Part shown: positions 11,501 through 17,627 of the stretch, one piece after another | Layout of the letters: each line of letters begins with the position of its first letter | Position numbering within the stretch: position 1 is the stretch's first letter | From: a bacterium | GTDB lineage: Bacteria; 4484-113 | Direction of reading: 5' to 3' | DNA: 48,862 nucleotides | Assembly (NCBI GenBank): GCA_021163765.1 | Contig: JAGGTK010000030.1 | Coordinates: 1-48,862 of the forward strand | Translations under genes and position numbers: made by a program | The notes under the pieces: model-generated | Database searches by the model: none | Seen by the model: the letters and a program-made list of their open reading frames with translations, nothing else | Told to the model about the DNA's origin: nothing

Positions 11501-11861
11501 AATCGTCATTTGTGCCGTAGACGCCGTCCAGGCCTGCCCCGCCGTTCACGAGCCCATCGCGCCGGAATCCGCGCCCGTTGTCCACGATGATCGCGTTGCG
11601 CTCCTGCGTCTTGGAGACCCAGTAATCAGGAAGCTGCTTCTCCTGGAGAAGCACCGACACAGCGCTCTCCATCGCCTGATCGGCTGCTCTCTCAGCTTTG
11701 GCGCCTTTGACAGCCTCACCGACTGCCATCGTCTCAGCGGAAATCGTGGAGAGAACAAGAAGGATGACCGGCAGGATGAACGCAATGAAGGCCAGGACAG
11801 CCAGCAGGACAAAACCCCGCTCTTTCTCGTTTTGCTTAATCAGATTGTAGACATCACGCAT
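2550..11861 (-). CDS. Giant GspK-like minor pseudopilin with a long Ig/PKD-TIG-PPC extracellular arm (3103 aa)
   Basis: The prepilin-type N-terminus is positively charged and followed by G-FVLLAVLAFIAFILPVILL (residues 16-35), with no Glu at position 5 of the mature protein, as in GspK. Residues ~278-520 carry canonical GspK signatures: DESGRINLN (~275), LPGVNETLAENIL (~397) and FSDVKELLNVQGM (~484) ending in YVTVYS. About 2100 residues of extracellular-type sequence follow: repeated Gly-Gly-x-x-Pro-Tyr Ig/PKD-like units, a TIG/IPT-like domain (~1347-1453) and two PPC-like domains opening WEVEPND (~1611) and WESEPND (~1740), with scattered DxDGDG calcium-type loops. A second GspK signature, GRININTAPEEVLASL (~2679), and FQSVFDLYKVVG close the protein. 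GspK proteins are usually near 300 residues. The family predicts a pseudopilus tip; the arm suggests adhesion or substrate binding, which is inference. The gap before the start is 85 bases and the ribosome site is weak. Confidence 0.85.
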   Translation of the reverse strand: MRDVYNLIKQNEKERGFVLLAVLAFIAFILPVILLVLSTISAETMAVGEAVKGAKAERAADQAMESAVSVLLQEKQLPDYWVSKTQERNAIIVDNGRGFRRDGLVNGGAGLDGVYGTNDDYWIGPRKDRSYIAGDDTTDPRNYDYDFRYLNGDGPVYLAQRWAYNFFRNPYYYQPVNLARVPLEFYNQFAAVEGDADGDGVNEGFNPDSLDQLLFPGYYPAAFPPVGPYESDITTGATIANAMLDYRTKLYEGIYENLDQGPVPSTLTRAYGSVTDESGRINLNIFCKKVRVWTEESSLYDTRFWDNSVTDDFNNNNMPGEWGWHWIDNPLFPDRNTVLLRDQNGAVTGNIDWAGVGADGWPNNSPDGESWIALGETVQHYYAPDWVYSAIESKRMLMTLPGVNETLAENILRALNPDLSTLPNGGDEAAWTIPDADNHRVDAPNLTPALAALDVVMGGGGQITDFMFHYDWYNDDDLPLPTPRPFSDVKELLNVQGMTSTKFERLRDYVTVYSYDTNVVQNYIADVSSTVDPINPPDLPPGATSRPIPGYLVDSDTVPDLRYDINKPLADTSLSSLEQEADILMAFLRNHLPEGTYDKFALPVIDRAGRGPSDHLNSTDAWGNPFRGSWSGGYPYNVGESGHEYNINLGGGATEPGAEYPALDPPFSRDSALSILLYRHGLTQADAFRYQDGAGNPRVVHEGIPIPGTRSFIPIIDPIILIPGLLEFYFQPAHVPSPELGQNVDAVIPPHYFDSVADILEVPLYKFSRFSVGIMADPPSDYLCAPIGKDAVMVNYYVSMSDIVKLGEYDTNGTTGDLTDDTVAYTYDVYFDYNYDGTWEDVVNLSFGDDLRLVSAPPTEARPGVITTFNQSTGQRYIRFDHLFDLAEVPDPDPALAGTVAGDFAFDYFGNPFITARVMAVKAAGTPEETLADSVVKVYLQENCDTFIPLKVSILAVRISADQFMLLSRAGGGVEDPNTFRLYDWDFNGSPQGIDGTWPMQAGGRDPRTVFVTPSSDTIRLTVYDLYSPAAIGAWPGLPVIPPSTALPPGIIVANQVQPPFPAMPYPPEGVDTDVVQVDLIGTMPNVVAEVACDPPSMEEDSSTLLHLGMYGGVSPYSVAVQVFDSLGGLVQSYNYGNYESNTLTIETDAFPIQDTYNVVFTVTDSTTPIPTSAIDATTLIVGGRGSPARSFTNVPNMTASINLHEVDQPNHGFRASVSVSGGRGEYGYLWQVFDEFGALAHGDQGQVLDSNDASPTFLFNPDQSQDGVYFVKVMVIDQKNVNPHNATNTVLATDTEMVIVGGPGSYDREPIATLAAIPPGNGEDAIGDNNLTAVMSGTGPQPYLSSDAGVPPVVPEIAGHGSIIEIYGYNFSNIPQNNRVTFGGGATALAFSVQPDPSYAGPLPFRQILQVVVPGNARTGWLTVTTDDGAGNGGTSGHAFFQTHFVVSFDLIGSIIPDTEHNYTMELDFQGDGIIDARADTSRMADSPGQVRQSQLTSLHHDYADDGFGNYTATLIVTDQGTGKSAVSHQLVQIRNLRPLVEDPNNTPEAYGLTTSIMPMYSDRYPLPGMGINVRSYTGGVTSHTGLKYKWNVDGNSRYAILTESPDTPTYWEVEPNDTSPTANVMPLDYDPATDNATWTGRTADAADDDWFSIDTSQAGTLSILMECVGLVGVQHIDIALYDSSLVLIDSGSIGAGGTYAWATTGRNSPADTYYIRIDADSTQTYELESIFTPNPGNTFWESEPNDDSASADVMGLSYDPDRDSFPFTGTIPPAGPADEDWYSITTTQDGTLNVLVQSFDQGPADELYVRLFDAALGVLDSGTIASGDSCNVVGTGSVMPAGTFYVRVWGNSANQRYNIDPSFIAQGFWGGGGPVNINVSSSISADGRFVSPGVSVNYYAQMAFNFTTTDPTIFDIGIDESVPLVFDWDIDGDGISDYVAPANYVTSELYVGHAGGSAGFTFINTGSYNTGRLNVSGSLLITDRSNNRYSQAFTLPQPAPLPTVDVSNVLSTLSLPTLGNDNRHLIALTVINEDYDMATGRARVVHASDTIVIPSAENPQADVHAYLATQDPYSLTNVPGSLTYTLTGIYGQGSDMRFMADLNTDGHFEIGVLGFPNPQTHSRVTATNGLNRMNPGAINSFPTILPGVWFQFINIGIDVEADKGIYEAAALVRDNPLNPGDIPAYAFDSQVVFVGGNRGGGSASPLPLAVDTFIDPMVGVTTQGFSLESFVSGGAWPYTYNWSILHVDTGTAIQFSDGSQHFVPNPLFVPSEDAFDELGALVTGTYQVRLVVSDANGMLVVGQPRLIVVEQAPLNAQIMAIPPSVAVDEQVNFVVYVDGGMPPYDITVTYNDPNNPGASDSVTTSGRYTFFQYRYDAVWMDRTSPANGRYDDPEDGVNVQITVTDANGDIVSPATHPFNAEQKVLVGERLPLNVTAVVSPSSGVSNFQVQVNYAVGGGRKFGGSSFGNMVTSGAATGLSGLFGEDSDYFVVVSLVSTDGSLVDMEFRDSRTTIINPYGADGIMMNGDTGELYDPVYLYVPYPGNYYVVVFVTDGAGEFAITQQQVFASGYLTPQMYGSTVPKVRRDRDGRPLHAVRVWVDPLYDGSEGGDWEDNDYRLREADIQVFGDLLTVDPNPSFISPGFLAAKDPADCPQFAINYLEDPQTDSPADFYDTYTLGRININTAPEEVLASLFSKIIKERAYFPTDGANWSRGDRDYENDRYITRDEARALAHAVVEYRNAYYDAYKPSVNGGGFDYRHGSGADPYASGDVRVDHLPVVGPWDGVNPRAADYPDPSSRDDVWPDQTDNDAINAWDNFRGIYYNLDRSVENLQFYAPSDIAVVRKQLTFETDEEYAKYLNDTLDNGTSLDGEDPWAIDQRRGFDARQYFFYDTEAGETRADARNEIALIYSGGEIAFTFIPNPPFQSVFDLYKVVGALTNDYYLDLMDWDDDGSVDEPRSFSVVDTDGDGNRDDVEVDANNFSTVERTLSGPSLFRYAEVWDAENNEFKVIANYLDDIAPYVTTRSYTFRIVGMGGVSISGGGMTAPVNADHIDRDRAIERVIDIGKMHTPRRDTTEVSADASERRAYMVLYEDRHSESGG

Positions 11862-11896
11862 AGTGTACGCACCAGGTGGCCAGAGTCCACCGTATT

Positions 11897-11902
11897 ATTC
11901 TA
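11897..11902 (-). promoter_or_regulatory. Possible internal promoter (-10 only) before the giant gspK-like gene
   Basis: TAGAAT on the minus strand sits in the 85-base gap before the giant gene, in the same local context (TGGGTAGAATA) as the operon's main promoter at 19029-19034. No convincing -35 is seen at 16-18 bases, so this is weak. Confidence 0.25.
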
Positions 11903-11946
11903 CCCAGAAACAGGTGAAACGATAGAAGGATTCGCGCACTGACACC

Positions 11947-13620
11947 TTAGCGATTTTCTTTCTCGTAGAACTTCCCGCCTGGGGTAATCGGCCTGATGCG
12001 GTCGTCAGGATCGATCGGGTCGATGGCGGTGTAGTCTATGCCCCTGAAGTAGTTCCAGTCCGCCCGGCGCATTCCCATAAGCCTGGCGTCTGTGGGGTCC
12101 ACTATGAGATCAAGGCGGAACATCTTCTGGGGGTAAATCATCTTGGTCATCACTATGTCTTTGCCATCCCCGATATACAGGTCGCGAGCGGAATACATCG
12201 GGAAAGTACGCTGGGCGTCCTGATACGGGACCGGGCTGTCCAGATTGTAATAGACGGTGATACCGTTGCGCGTTGTGCCGGACATGTTGCGGCGCTCATC
12301 GATAATTTTCTTGGGCGTTGCCACGACCGTTGCGCGGATGGCGCGGATGTAAGGAAGCCAGTAGGTTGGCACCGGGTCGTCGGGAATGCCGTCTCCGTCT
12401 GGAATACCGTCCGCGTTTCCGGCATCCCATCCCGTTGGACTGGAGTTGTCCCGCCCGGTAAGGTATTCCGTGTCATACCGAACCGCCCTGAATTCCCCAT
12501 CCGTCGTCCAGGCGTAATGGTCACGCGGCGGGTTGTCCGGATCGCTAGCCGGGTCGTTCCAGAAGAAGTCTATATTCCATGAACCGTATGCGGACGCGTC
12601 ACCGATGTCGCCCGGCAGCAGATACTGGTCAGTCATGCGGTGCACTGTAACCGAGTTGTCGCACACGTCGATATGGCGCAGCTCGTAGTGGTCTATTATC
12701 GGGATGCTGTCCGACACGACGCTCCTCGTCCCGCCGGAATCCACAGTAGGCGCACTCTCAAGGGACACCTCGCCGGTCACCAGATTGCGGTAAGCCACGT
12801 CACCCGCAGCGTTCACCTTGTACACCGGCACTTCCATAAAGTACTCAAGGCGCAGGCGGGTGATATTAGTGCCGATTGGCTGGTTGCGGAAGCGGTAAAC
12901 GTAATCCCCCAGCTCGGCGGCAGAGCGCTCGTAGCCAACACCCACATTGGTCTCGCCCGGGGATTCATAGGGGCGATAGCGTATGTCAAGGTCCTGCGTC
13001 AGGACCGCCGTCTCGTCGCGAAAGCCCAGCGCGACTGACTGCGGGTAGCGATCCGCGGGGAGATATGTGCGGTTGAAGCTAATGGTGGACATATAGTAGG
13101 GAGCGTCCACGGTTGGAATTACAACCTTGTAATACGAGTCGAAGTTCACAACCCGCATCCCCTGTATCTTCAGGTCTTTGGGCGGGGAAAGCGTCTCGGA
13201 TATGATGCTTGCGTCGAATCCGATTCGGTACTGTGACGAATGAGAAAGTTTCACGTGATCGGAAAACGCCTCGGACATCGCGTAGTTGGTCGGCATATAG
13301 AAGTCGCTGCCGACTTCGTAGCCGAGAATCCAGCGCGCCGCCTGGTCATGCTCTCTAACATCGTCATCCGGTATGCCCGTGAGGTTGCGGTCGTTCATCG
13401 GCGGGATGCAGGTTGCCACCTCTATGTCGCGGGCGAGGTAGTCCAGAGCCAACTGGGCGCTGCTATTGAGTTGAGAGCGGCTCTCCCCCGTCCTCATAAT
13501 GTCGAACGTGGATTTCGCCAGCACTCCCATTATGAGGAGAACAATGGAGGAGATAAGCAGAACCACCAGCATTTCCAGTAGCGTGAATCCGCCCGTTTTC
13601 TTAAGTTCCCTGCTCATCAT
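11947..13620 (-). CDS. GspJ/PilW-like prepilin-type minor pseudopilin (557 aa)
   Basis: The start MMSRELKKTGG is followed by the prepilin cleavage and hydrophobic helix FTLLEMLVVLLISSIVLL, with Glu at mature position 5. SQLNSSAQLALDYLARDIEVAT is the amphipathic helix typical of GspJ/PilW minor pilins. The remainder is a large soluble domain rich in Tyr, Asp and Pro with no family I recognise; at 557 residues it is more than twice a normal GspJ. AGGTG lies eight bases before the start, and the gap from the upstream gene's stop is 11 bases, so it is co-transcribed. Expected role: a minor subunit of the pseudopilus tip complex with the H, I and K homologues. The N-terminal assignment is firm, the J/W subtype moderate. 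Confidence 0.82.
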   Translation of the reverse strand: MMSRELKKTGGFTLLEMLVVLLISSIVLLIMGVLAKSTFDIMRTGESRSQLNSSAQLALDYLARDIEVATCIPPMNDRNLTGIPDDDVREHDQAARWILGYEVGSDFYMPTNYAMSEAFSDHVKLSHSSQYRIGFDASIISETLSPPKDLKIQGMRVVNFDSYYKVVIPTVDAPYYMSTISFNRTYLPADRYPQSVALGFRDETAVLTQDLDIRYRPYESPGETNVGVGYERSAAELGDYVYRFRNQPIGTNITRLRLEYFMEVPVYKVNAAGDVAYRNLVTGEVSLESAPTVDSGGTRSVVSDSIPIIDHYELRHIDVCDNSVTVHRMTDQYLLPGDIGDASAYGSWNIDFFWNDPASDPDNPPRDHYAWTTDGEFRAVRYDTEYLTGRDNSSPTGWDAGNADGIPDGDGIPDDPVPTYWLPYIRAIRATVVATPKKIIDERRNMSGTTRNGITVYYNLDSPVPYQDAQRTFPMYSARDLYIGDGKDIVMTKMIYPQKMFRLDLIVDPTDARLMGMRRADWNYFRGIDYTAIDPIDPDDRIRPITPGGKFYEKENR

Positions 13621-13631
13621 TGATCACACAC

Positions 13632-14648
13632 CTAGCGCGTCTGCGTAAAAAAGGTGGCCGTGTTGAAAAGGGCGTAAACCGCCTGTTCATAAGGAGTATC
13701 GCAGGCAGGAGCCTCCAGCGGCCCGCCGGTATCAGCGCCGAAGCCGCGCAGTCCCGTTTTGCCAAACGCCTCTTTCTCATCCTGATACTTGTTGACCCGG
13801 TTGCTGGGATGCCCGAAGCCGAACAGCAGGTAGCCGGACACATTGGTACTCCAGCGGTAGCGGTCGTTTTCCGGGGTCATCGGATTATCCGCGAAAGGCG
13901 CCGCCGACATACTGAGAATCGGGACATACGCGAAATCACCCGCAGCGGTGTGGATATCGCCAAGGTTATTGGGATCGTAGTTGAAGTAATAGTCGTAGTT
14001 CGTCGTTATCCGCACACGGTCGCTGAATATGGGATCAGGCGTGGTTCCGCTGTTGTCCGCAGTGGTGTTGGCCAAAATGTAAGGACGGATGTTCGTCAGA
14101 TCGTTCGCCGCATTCGGCCACACGGCTTCAAAGCAGAAAACGTTGAGAATCCGGTTAGCATCTGCCGTGCCCGACTTCTTGAACGGGTTCTGCGGGTATT
14201 CGCTGAGCGCATCGGCGGCAATGAGTGAGTCGAACCACCTCGGCGTGTCAGTGTTGCCCGAGTCAAGGACCACGTCCTTCACCTGTTTGAGCTGCTGGCG
14301 CACGGGAAGCGTGGAAGGGTTGAAACTGCCAGTGCCTCCAAGCACGCCATACGTGAAACCGCCGGGGGGCGGCATGCTCGCGCTGTACAGGTCGGGGTCG
14401 CCCAGGGCATAGTCCGGGTAGGGAGCCATCACGTCTATTGCGACGCCAGGGTAATTGCCACCGTGTGTCGCGGCGTAGTTGGAGAGCGACGCTTCTATCG
14501 AAGCGCAGTTCGCCACAACCACGGCCTCCAGGGCCTTGGTGCGCGCGCCTTTGACCATCGGCACCATTATCGTGACCAGGATGGCTATAATGCCGACCAC
14601 GACAAGCATTTCAACCAGCGTAAATCCGGTTCTGCTCTTTATTATCAT
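13632..14648 (-). CDS. GspG-like prepilin, third tandem copy
   Basis: MIIKSRTG precedes FTLVEMLVVVGIIAILVTIM, a class III signal peptide with Glu at mature position 5. The next segment, VKGARTKALEAVVVANCASIEASLSNYAATHGGNYPG, has the pattern of the major pseudopilin GspG (helix, then Tyr-Pro). A later EYPQNPFKK motif recalls the loop before the GspG calcium site. ATG at 14648 is chosen: it gives a six-residue charged leader and has GAGG upstream. A GTG at 14669 would add seven residues but lacks a ribosome site. The mature protein is roughly twice the normal GspG length. It is the last of three adjacent paralogues; whether it is a major or minor subunit is unknown. Confidence 0.8.
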   Translation of the reverse strand: MIIKSRTGFTLVEMLVVVGIIAILVTIMVPMVKGARTKALEAVVVANCASIEASLSNYAATHGGNYPGVAIDVMAPYPDYALGDPDLYSASMPPPGGFTYGVLGGTGSFNPSTLPVRQQLKQVKDVVLDSGNTDTPRWFDSLIAADALSEYPQNPFKKSGTADANRILNVFCFEAVWPNAANDLTNIRPYILANTTADNSGTTPDPIFSDRVRITTNYDYYFNYDPNNLGDIHTAAGDFAYVPILSMSAAPFADNPMTPENDRYRWSTNVSGYLLFGFGHPSNRVNKYQDEKEAFGKTGLRGFGADTGGPLEAPACDTPYEQAVYALFNTATFFTQTR

Positions 14649-14683
14649 TCTCCAATCGACCTCGCTCACGTTTGGATGTAAGT

Positions 14684-15616
14684 TTAGAATTCTATTTTAT
14701 CCCCGGTTGAGGTTGTATCCTCGTAGAACTTCCGCCCGCCGGAGAAATAGCCCACCAGACCGCGCTCAAACTCGTCGCGGATCCCGTTTCCGTTGAAGTC
14801 GCGCCTCGGTTCCTGCGCGCGCCTTGGCTGGGCCACATCGCTGTTCGGGTAAACCGCCCAGAAGACTCCGTTCAGTTCGACACGACCGTAAGCCCATAAC
14901 TGGTAGTTATCGACCAGGTCGATGCGGTAGTCTCCGTTAATTATAGGCAGCCCTGGACGGCTCAACACCTGGTAATTAACTGACTCCGGGATCACCGAAG
15001 CCGGGGCTTCCCTGTCCGAGTCCTCGTTGCTGGGGTCCTCCGCGTCTCCCATATTGTAAGTGTAAACAAAATCACCCGCGCATACCTGGACATCTGGATG
15101 AGGTATTGTCACGTCATCGACCGCGAAAGCCCACAGAATGGCCCCCATCGGTCGCTTCATGAACGGGTTGTTCGGGTAGGTATCGAGATACCCCAGGGCG
15201 CGCAGCGGATCGGTAAATTGATTGAACACCGAGTTATGTTCCTGTGACCAGAGCGGCTCGATGAACTTGGTCGTCACATACTGGTAATTCAGCGATCCAT
15301 CCTCGTTTGCAACCGGCGTGCCGCCCCAGATGCCAAGCGGGTAGAACTTGGCTATATCAGTTGAAAGGACTTCGTTTCCCGTGGCATCATGCACATGTAC
15401 TTCATACGGGTACATCCCGTTGTAATCCACCGCGAACTGCTCGAGGGCTTTACGGATAGTGTCCAGGTTTTTCTGGACTTCAGTCTCACGAGCCTTAATC
15501 CTCACAGCCTTGAAGGACGGCATGGCGATGGACACCAGTATCGCTATGACACCAATGACCACTAACAGCTCCACCAGAGTGAAGCCCAATCTGTTACTGC
15601 GCATAGTCATCACCAT
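14684..15616 (-). CDS. GspG-like prepilin, second tandem copy
   Basis: MVMTMRSNRLG leads into FTLVELLVVIGVIAILVSIA, followed by VRIKARETEVQKNLDTIRKALEQFAVDYNGMYPYE, the best GspG match of the three copies. A YLDTYPNNPFMKRP segment in the middle matches the PxNPF element of its neighbours. The first ATG (15616) lies one base after the TAA of the upstream gene (TAAGATG), implying coupling. ATG at 15604 has a closer GGTGA and gives a seven-residue leader, so it is an equally good start. The C-terminus ends in a charged segment after a Tyr-rich globular domain. Likely a pseudopilin assembled in the inner membrane. Confidence 0.82.
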   Translation of the reverse strand: MVMTMRSNRLGFTLVELLVVIGVIAILVSIAMPSFKAVRIKARETEVQKNLDTIRKALEQFAVDYNGMYPYEVHVHDATGNEVLSTDIAKFYPLGIWGGTPVANEDGSLNYQYVTTKFIEPLWSQEHNSVFNQFTDPLRALGYLDTYPNNPFMKRPMGAILWAFAVDDVTIPHPDVQVCAGDFVYTYNMGDAEDPSNEDSDREAPASVIPESVNYQVLSRPGLPIINGDYRIDLVDNYQLWAYGRVELNGVFWAVYPNSDVAQPRRAQEPRRDFNGNGIRDEFERGLVGYFSGGRKFYEDTTSTGDKIEF

Positions 15617-15617
15617 C

Positions 15618-16607
15618 TTAATTGTCCGAAGACAGTATCACCGTCGCACCGAAAAATCCCGAATCGATATTCGGATGGCCCGTGATGTCCACCTGCCCGA
15701 AGCCGCCGTCGCCACCCTCGCTATCAATCATATGGGGCCATATAATGCCAGGCAACGCGGTCTCGATCGGGTCGAGAGTCATCGAGGCGTCAATGTCGAA
15801 GCCGCGAAGGTCGCTGTCCCACCACCTGGAGCTAAGACCGGTGCCCTGCTCCCGGTTGTTCCGCGTTGCTCCCCAGCCGATGAGAAGGAAACTCCGGGCA
15901 TACTTGTAGTATTCCGAGCGCTGCATGTCATTGAGACTAGCCCAGTCGTTAACAAAGTCGTACCCCTGCGTGTTCACCGGATTCAAAGGGATGTAGGTGA
16001 AGTGTCCCCTTGCGAATCGCTGATAGTCGATGCGCATTGTGGAACCATTCAGGTAGGAGAGGTATGCCCACTGGCAGTAGTCCGCGTCGAAAAGGTCGGG
16101 CCCGTCGGCTTCGCTCACGCCGAAGTAAAAAAGGTTTGTCATCTGGCGGTCAGCCGGACCACCCACTCTTAGAAACGGATTGGGCGGGTAGCGCTCCAGA
16201 TATCCGTCCCGCACCAGCACATCGATACGTTCAGGGTCAGGCGTGATTCCATCTGGAAGGTACCGCTCCGTAGAGGATGGGAGCGGCACGATAAATCTCT
16301 GGTCCTCAATATCGCCTTCCGGCGTGCCGCCCCTGATCCCAGGACCGTTAGCCAGAGCGCCAGTGCTGTCGAAAACCCAGTTCATACCGGGAAAGAAACC
16401 GTTGTGGTCCAGGCTCCACGCTGACAGGGCCCGATGGATATCATGCACCCCGGCTTTCACTTCGGCCTCGTGAGCCTTCACCCTGGCGCTGTTTACGGCT
16501 GGCACCGCGATGGATACCAGTATGATGATTATGGACATCACGACGAGCAGTTCCACGAGCGTAAAGCCGCTCTTTGTGTTCTCCAGATGCATCAAGCTTC
16601 TCTCCAT
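15618..16607 (-). CDS. GspG-like prepilin, first tandem copy
   Basis: The leader MERSLMHLENTKSG precedes FTLVELLVVMSIIIILVSIA. The amphipathic stretch ARVKAHEAEVKAGVHDIHRALSAWSLDHNGFFPG fits GspG-type pseudopilins. YLERYPPNPFLRVG in the middle is the paralogue-specific PxNPF element. ATG at 16607 is preferred because GAGGTGA lies eight bases upstream; a GTG at 16619 would extend the protein by four residues. The product is about 329 residues against ~140 for a typical GspG; the extra C-terminal part is Tyr/Trp-rich and unrecognised. It begins 14 bases after the stop of the I-like gene and is followed without a gap by the second copy. Confidence 0.8.
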   Translation of the reverse strand: MERSLMHLENTKSGFTLVELLVVMSIIIILVSIAVPAVNSARVKAHEAEVKAGVHDIHRALSAWSLDHNGFFPGMNWVFDSTGALANGPGIRGGTPEGDIEDQRFIVPLPSSTERYLPDGITPDPERIDVLVRDGYLERYPPNPFLRVGGPADRQMTNLFYFGVSEADGPDLFDADYCQWAYLSYLNGSTMRIDYQRFARGHFTYIPLNPVNTQGYDFVNDWASLNDMQRSEYYKYARSFLLIGWGATRNNREQGTGLSSRWWDSDLRGFDIDASMTLDPIETALPGIIWPHMIDSEGGDGGFGQVDITGHPNIDSGFFGATVILSSDN

Positions 16608-16621
16608 AGTCGCTCTCACCT

Positions 16622-17626
16622 CTAGGGTGCCGGATTCGAAATGAACAGAAAGTTGTTGGACGTTAGTAAATCACTCTCAACGTCTACGGCGGTTTCGGCA
16701 TTGCTGGCCGGGATGAATGTTTTGAGCTCAACCTTGTTCAGCTCATCCGGGCGCAGGTACCTCCCCGGCGCCTTGTTTGGCAGCCAGAACACGATTACCG
16801 TGACCAGCTTGCCCTTCATCCCGTACTTGCTCCGAACCTGGAACTTGTTCCACGGCCCCTTCAGGGGAGGGTATGGGTCAAGCGCAGACGCACCGCCGTC
16901 CAACGGGCTGTCGACCGGGTAGATGTCCGTGTCGTCATCGGCCGGCTCCGGCTGAACATCAAGGATTACCGTGCGCCGGCCATATATGGTGTAGATATCG
17001 CGCCTGTATTCGGTCCCCAGCCGGAAGTAGTCGCCGGAGCCAACGGGCTCTTCCGATACCGAGTATGCGCGGGCGTCCGTCGTGCGCATATCGGCAGTCC
17101 GGCTCAGCCCTGCATAAAAGCCCACAGGCTCGTATTCATACGCCGCGTCGCCGTCGATATTCACGAATGGAGCGATGGGCCGCCCGGTGCTGCCAACCGT
17201 GTCGCCGAAACCGTTTACGTTTCGCCTCCGCACATTCGGAGTGTTGTCGTAACCGTGTGTGCTGGGATCGTAGGGGTTGAAGCCGAGCGGCAGCGGGTAA
17301 AAGTACATAAAATGGTCGTGGTCGTAGACTCCCCGAGGTGACGGCATAGCATCAGGGTCAAGGCCGTTTAGCTCAATGTCGTCCGGGCCGGGCTGGTTGT
17401 TGGCACGGATCATCTCGTAGGGCATGCCCTTTATCTCGTTTATCCTTTCTTGAGCCAGCTCCAGCGCGCGGTTGCGGATGCTCGCTGCTTCTATCGCCTG
17501 AAGAGCGCGGTTATAAAAGAAGGCGATGGGCACCATAACAAGCGCCAGTATCGCTACCGCAATCAGCAGTTCCAGCAGCGAGAAGCCTTCCCGCCTGGAT
17601 GGACTGACTCTAGAGCAAACAATCAT
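16622..17626 (-). CDS. GspI/PilV-like prepilin-type minor pseudopilin (334 aa)
   Basis: MIVCSRVSPSRREG is the charged leader, followed by FSLLELLIAVAILALVMVPI with Glu at mature position 5. RNRALELAQERINEIKGMPYEMI is the signature of GspI/PilV minor pilins (A-x-x-L-A-x-E-x-x-x-E-x-x-R/G). GAGGA lies nine bases before the ATG inside the end of the upstream gene (TAAGATG junction), so the two are translationally coupled. The body contains a long Asp/Pro/Tyr domain with no recognised family; the total is nearly three times a normal GspI. Expected to sit with the J- and K-like subunits at the pseudopilus tip. Confidence 0.82.
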   Translation of the reverse strand: MIVCSRVSPSRREGFSLLELLIAVAILALVMVPIAFFYNRALQAIEAASIRNRALELAQERINEIKGMPYEMIRANNQPGPDDIELNGLDPDAMPSPRGVYDHDHFMYFYPLPLGFNPYDPSTHGYDNTPNVRRRNVNGFGDTVGSTGRPIAPFVNIDGDAAYEYEPVGFYAGLSRTADMRTTDARAYSVSEEPVGSGDYFRLGTEYRRDIYTIYGRRTVILDVQPEPADDDTDIYPVDSPLDGGASALDPYPPLKGPWNKFQVRSKYGMKGKLVTVIVFWLPNKAPGRYLRPDELNKVELKTFIPASNAETAVDVESDLLTSNNFLFISNPAP

Positions 17627-17627
17627 C

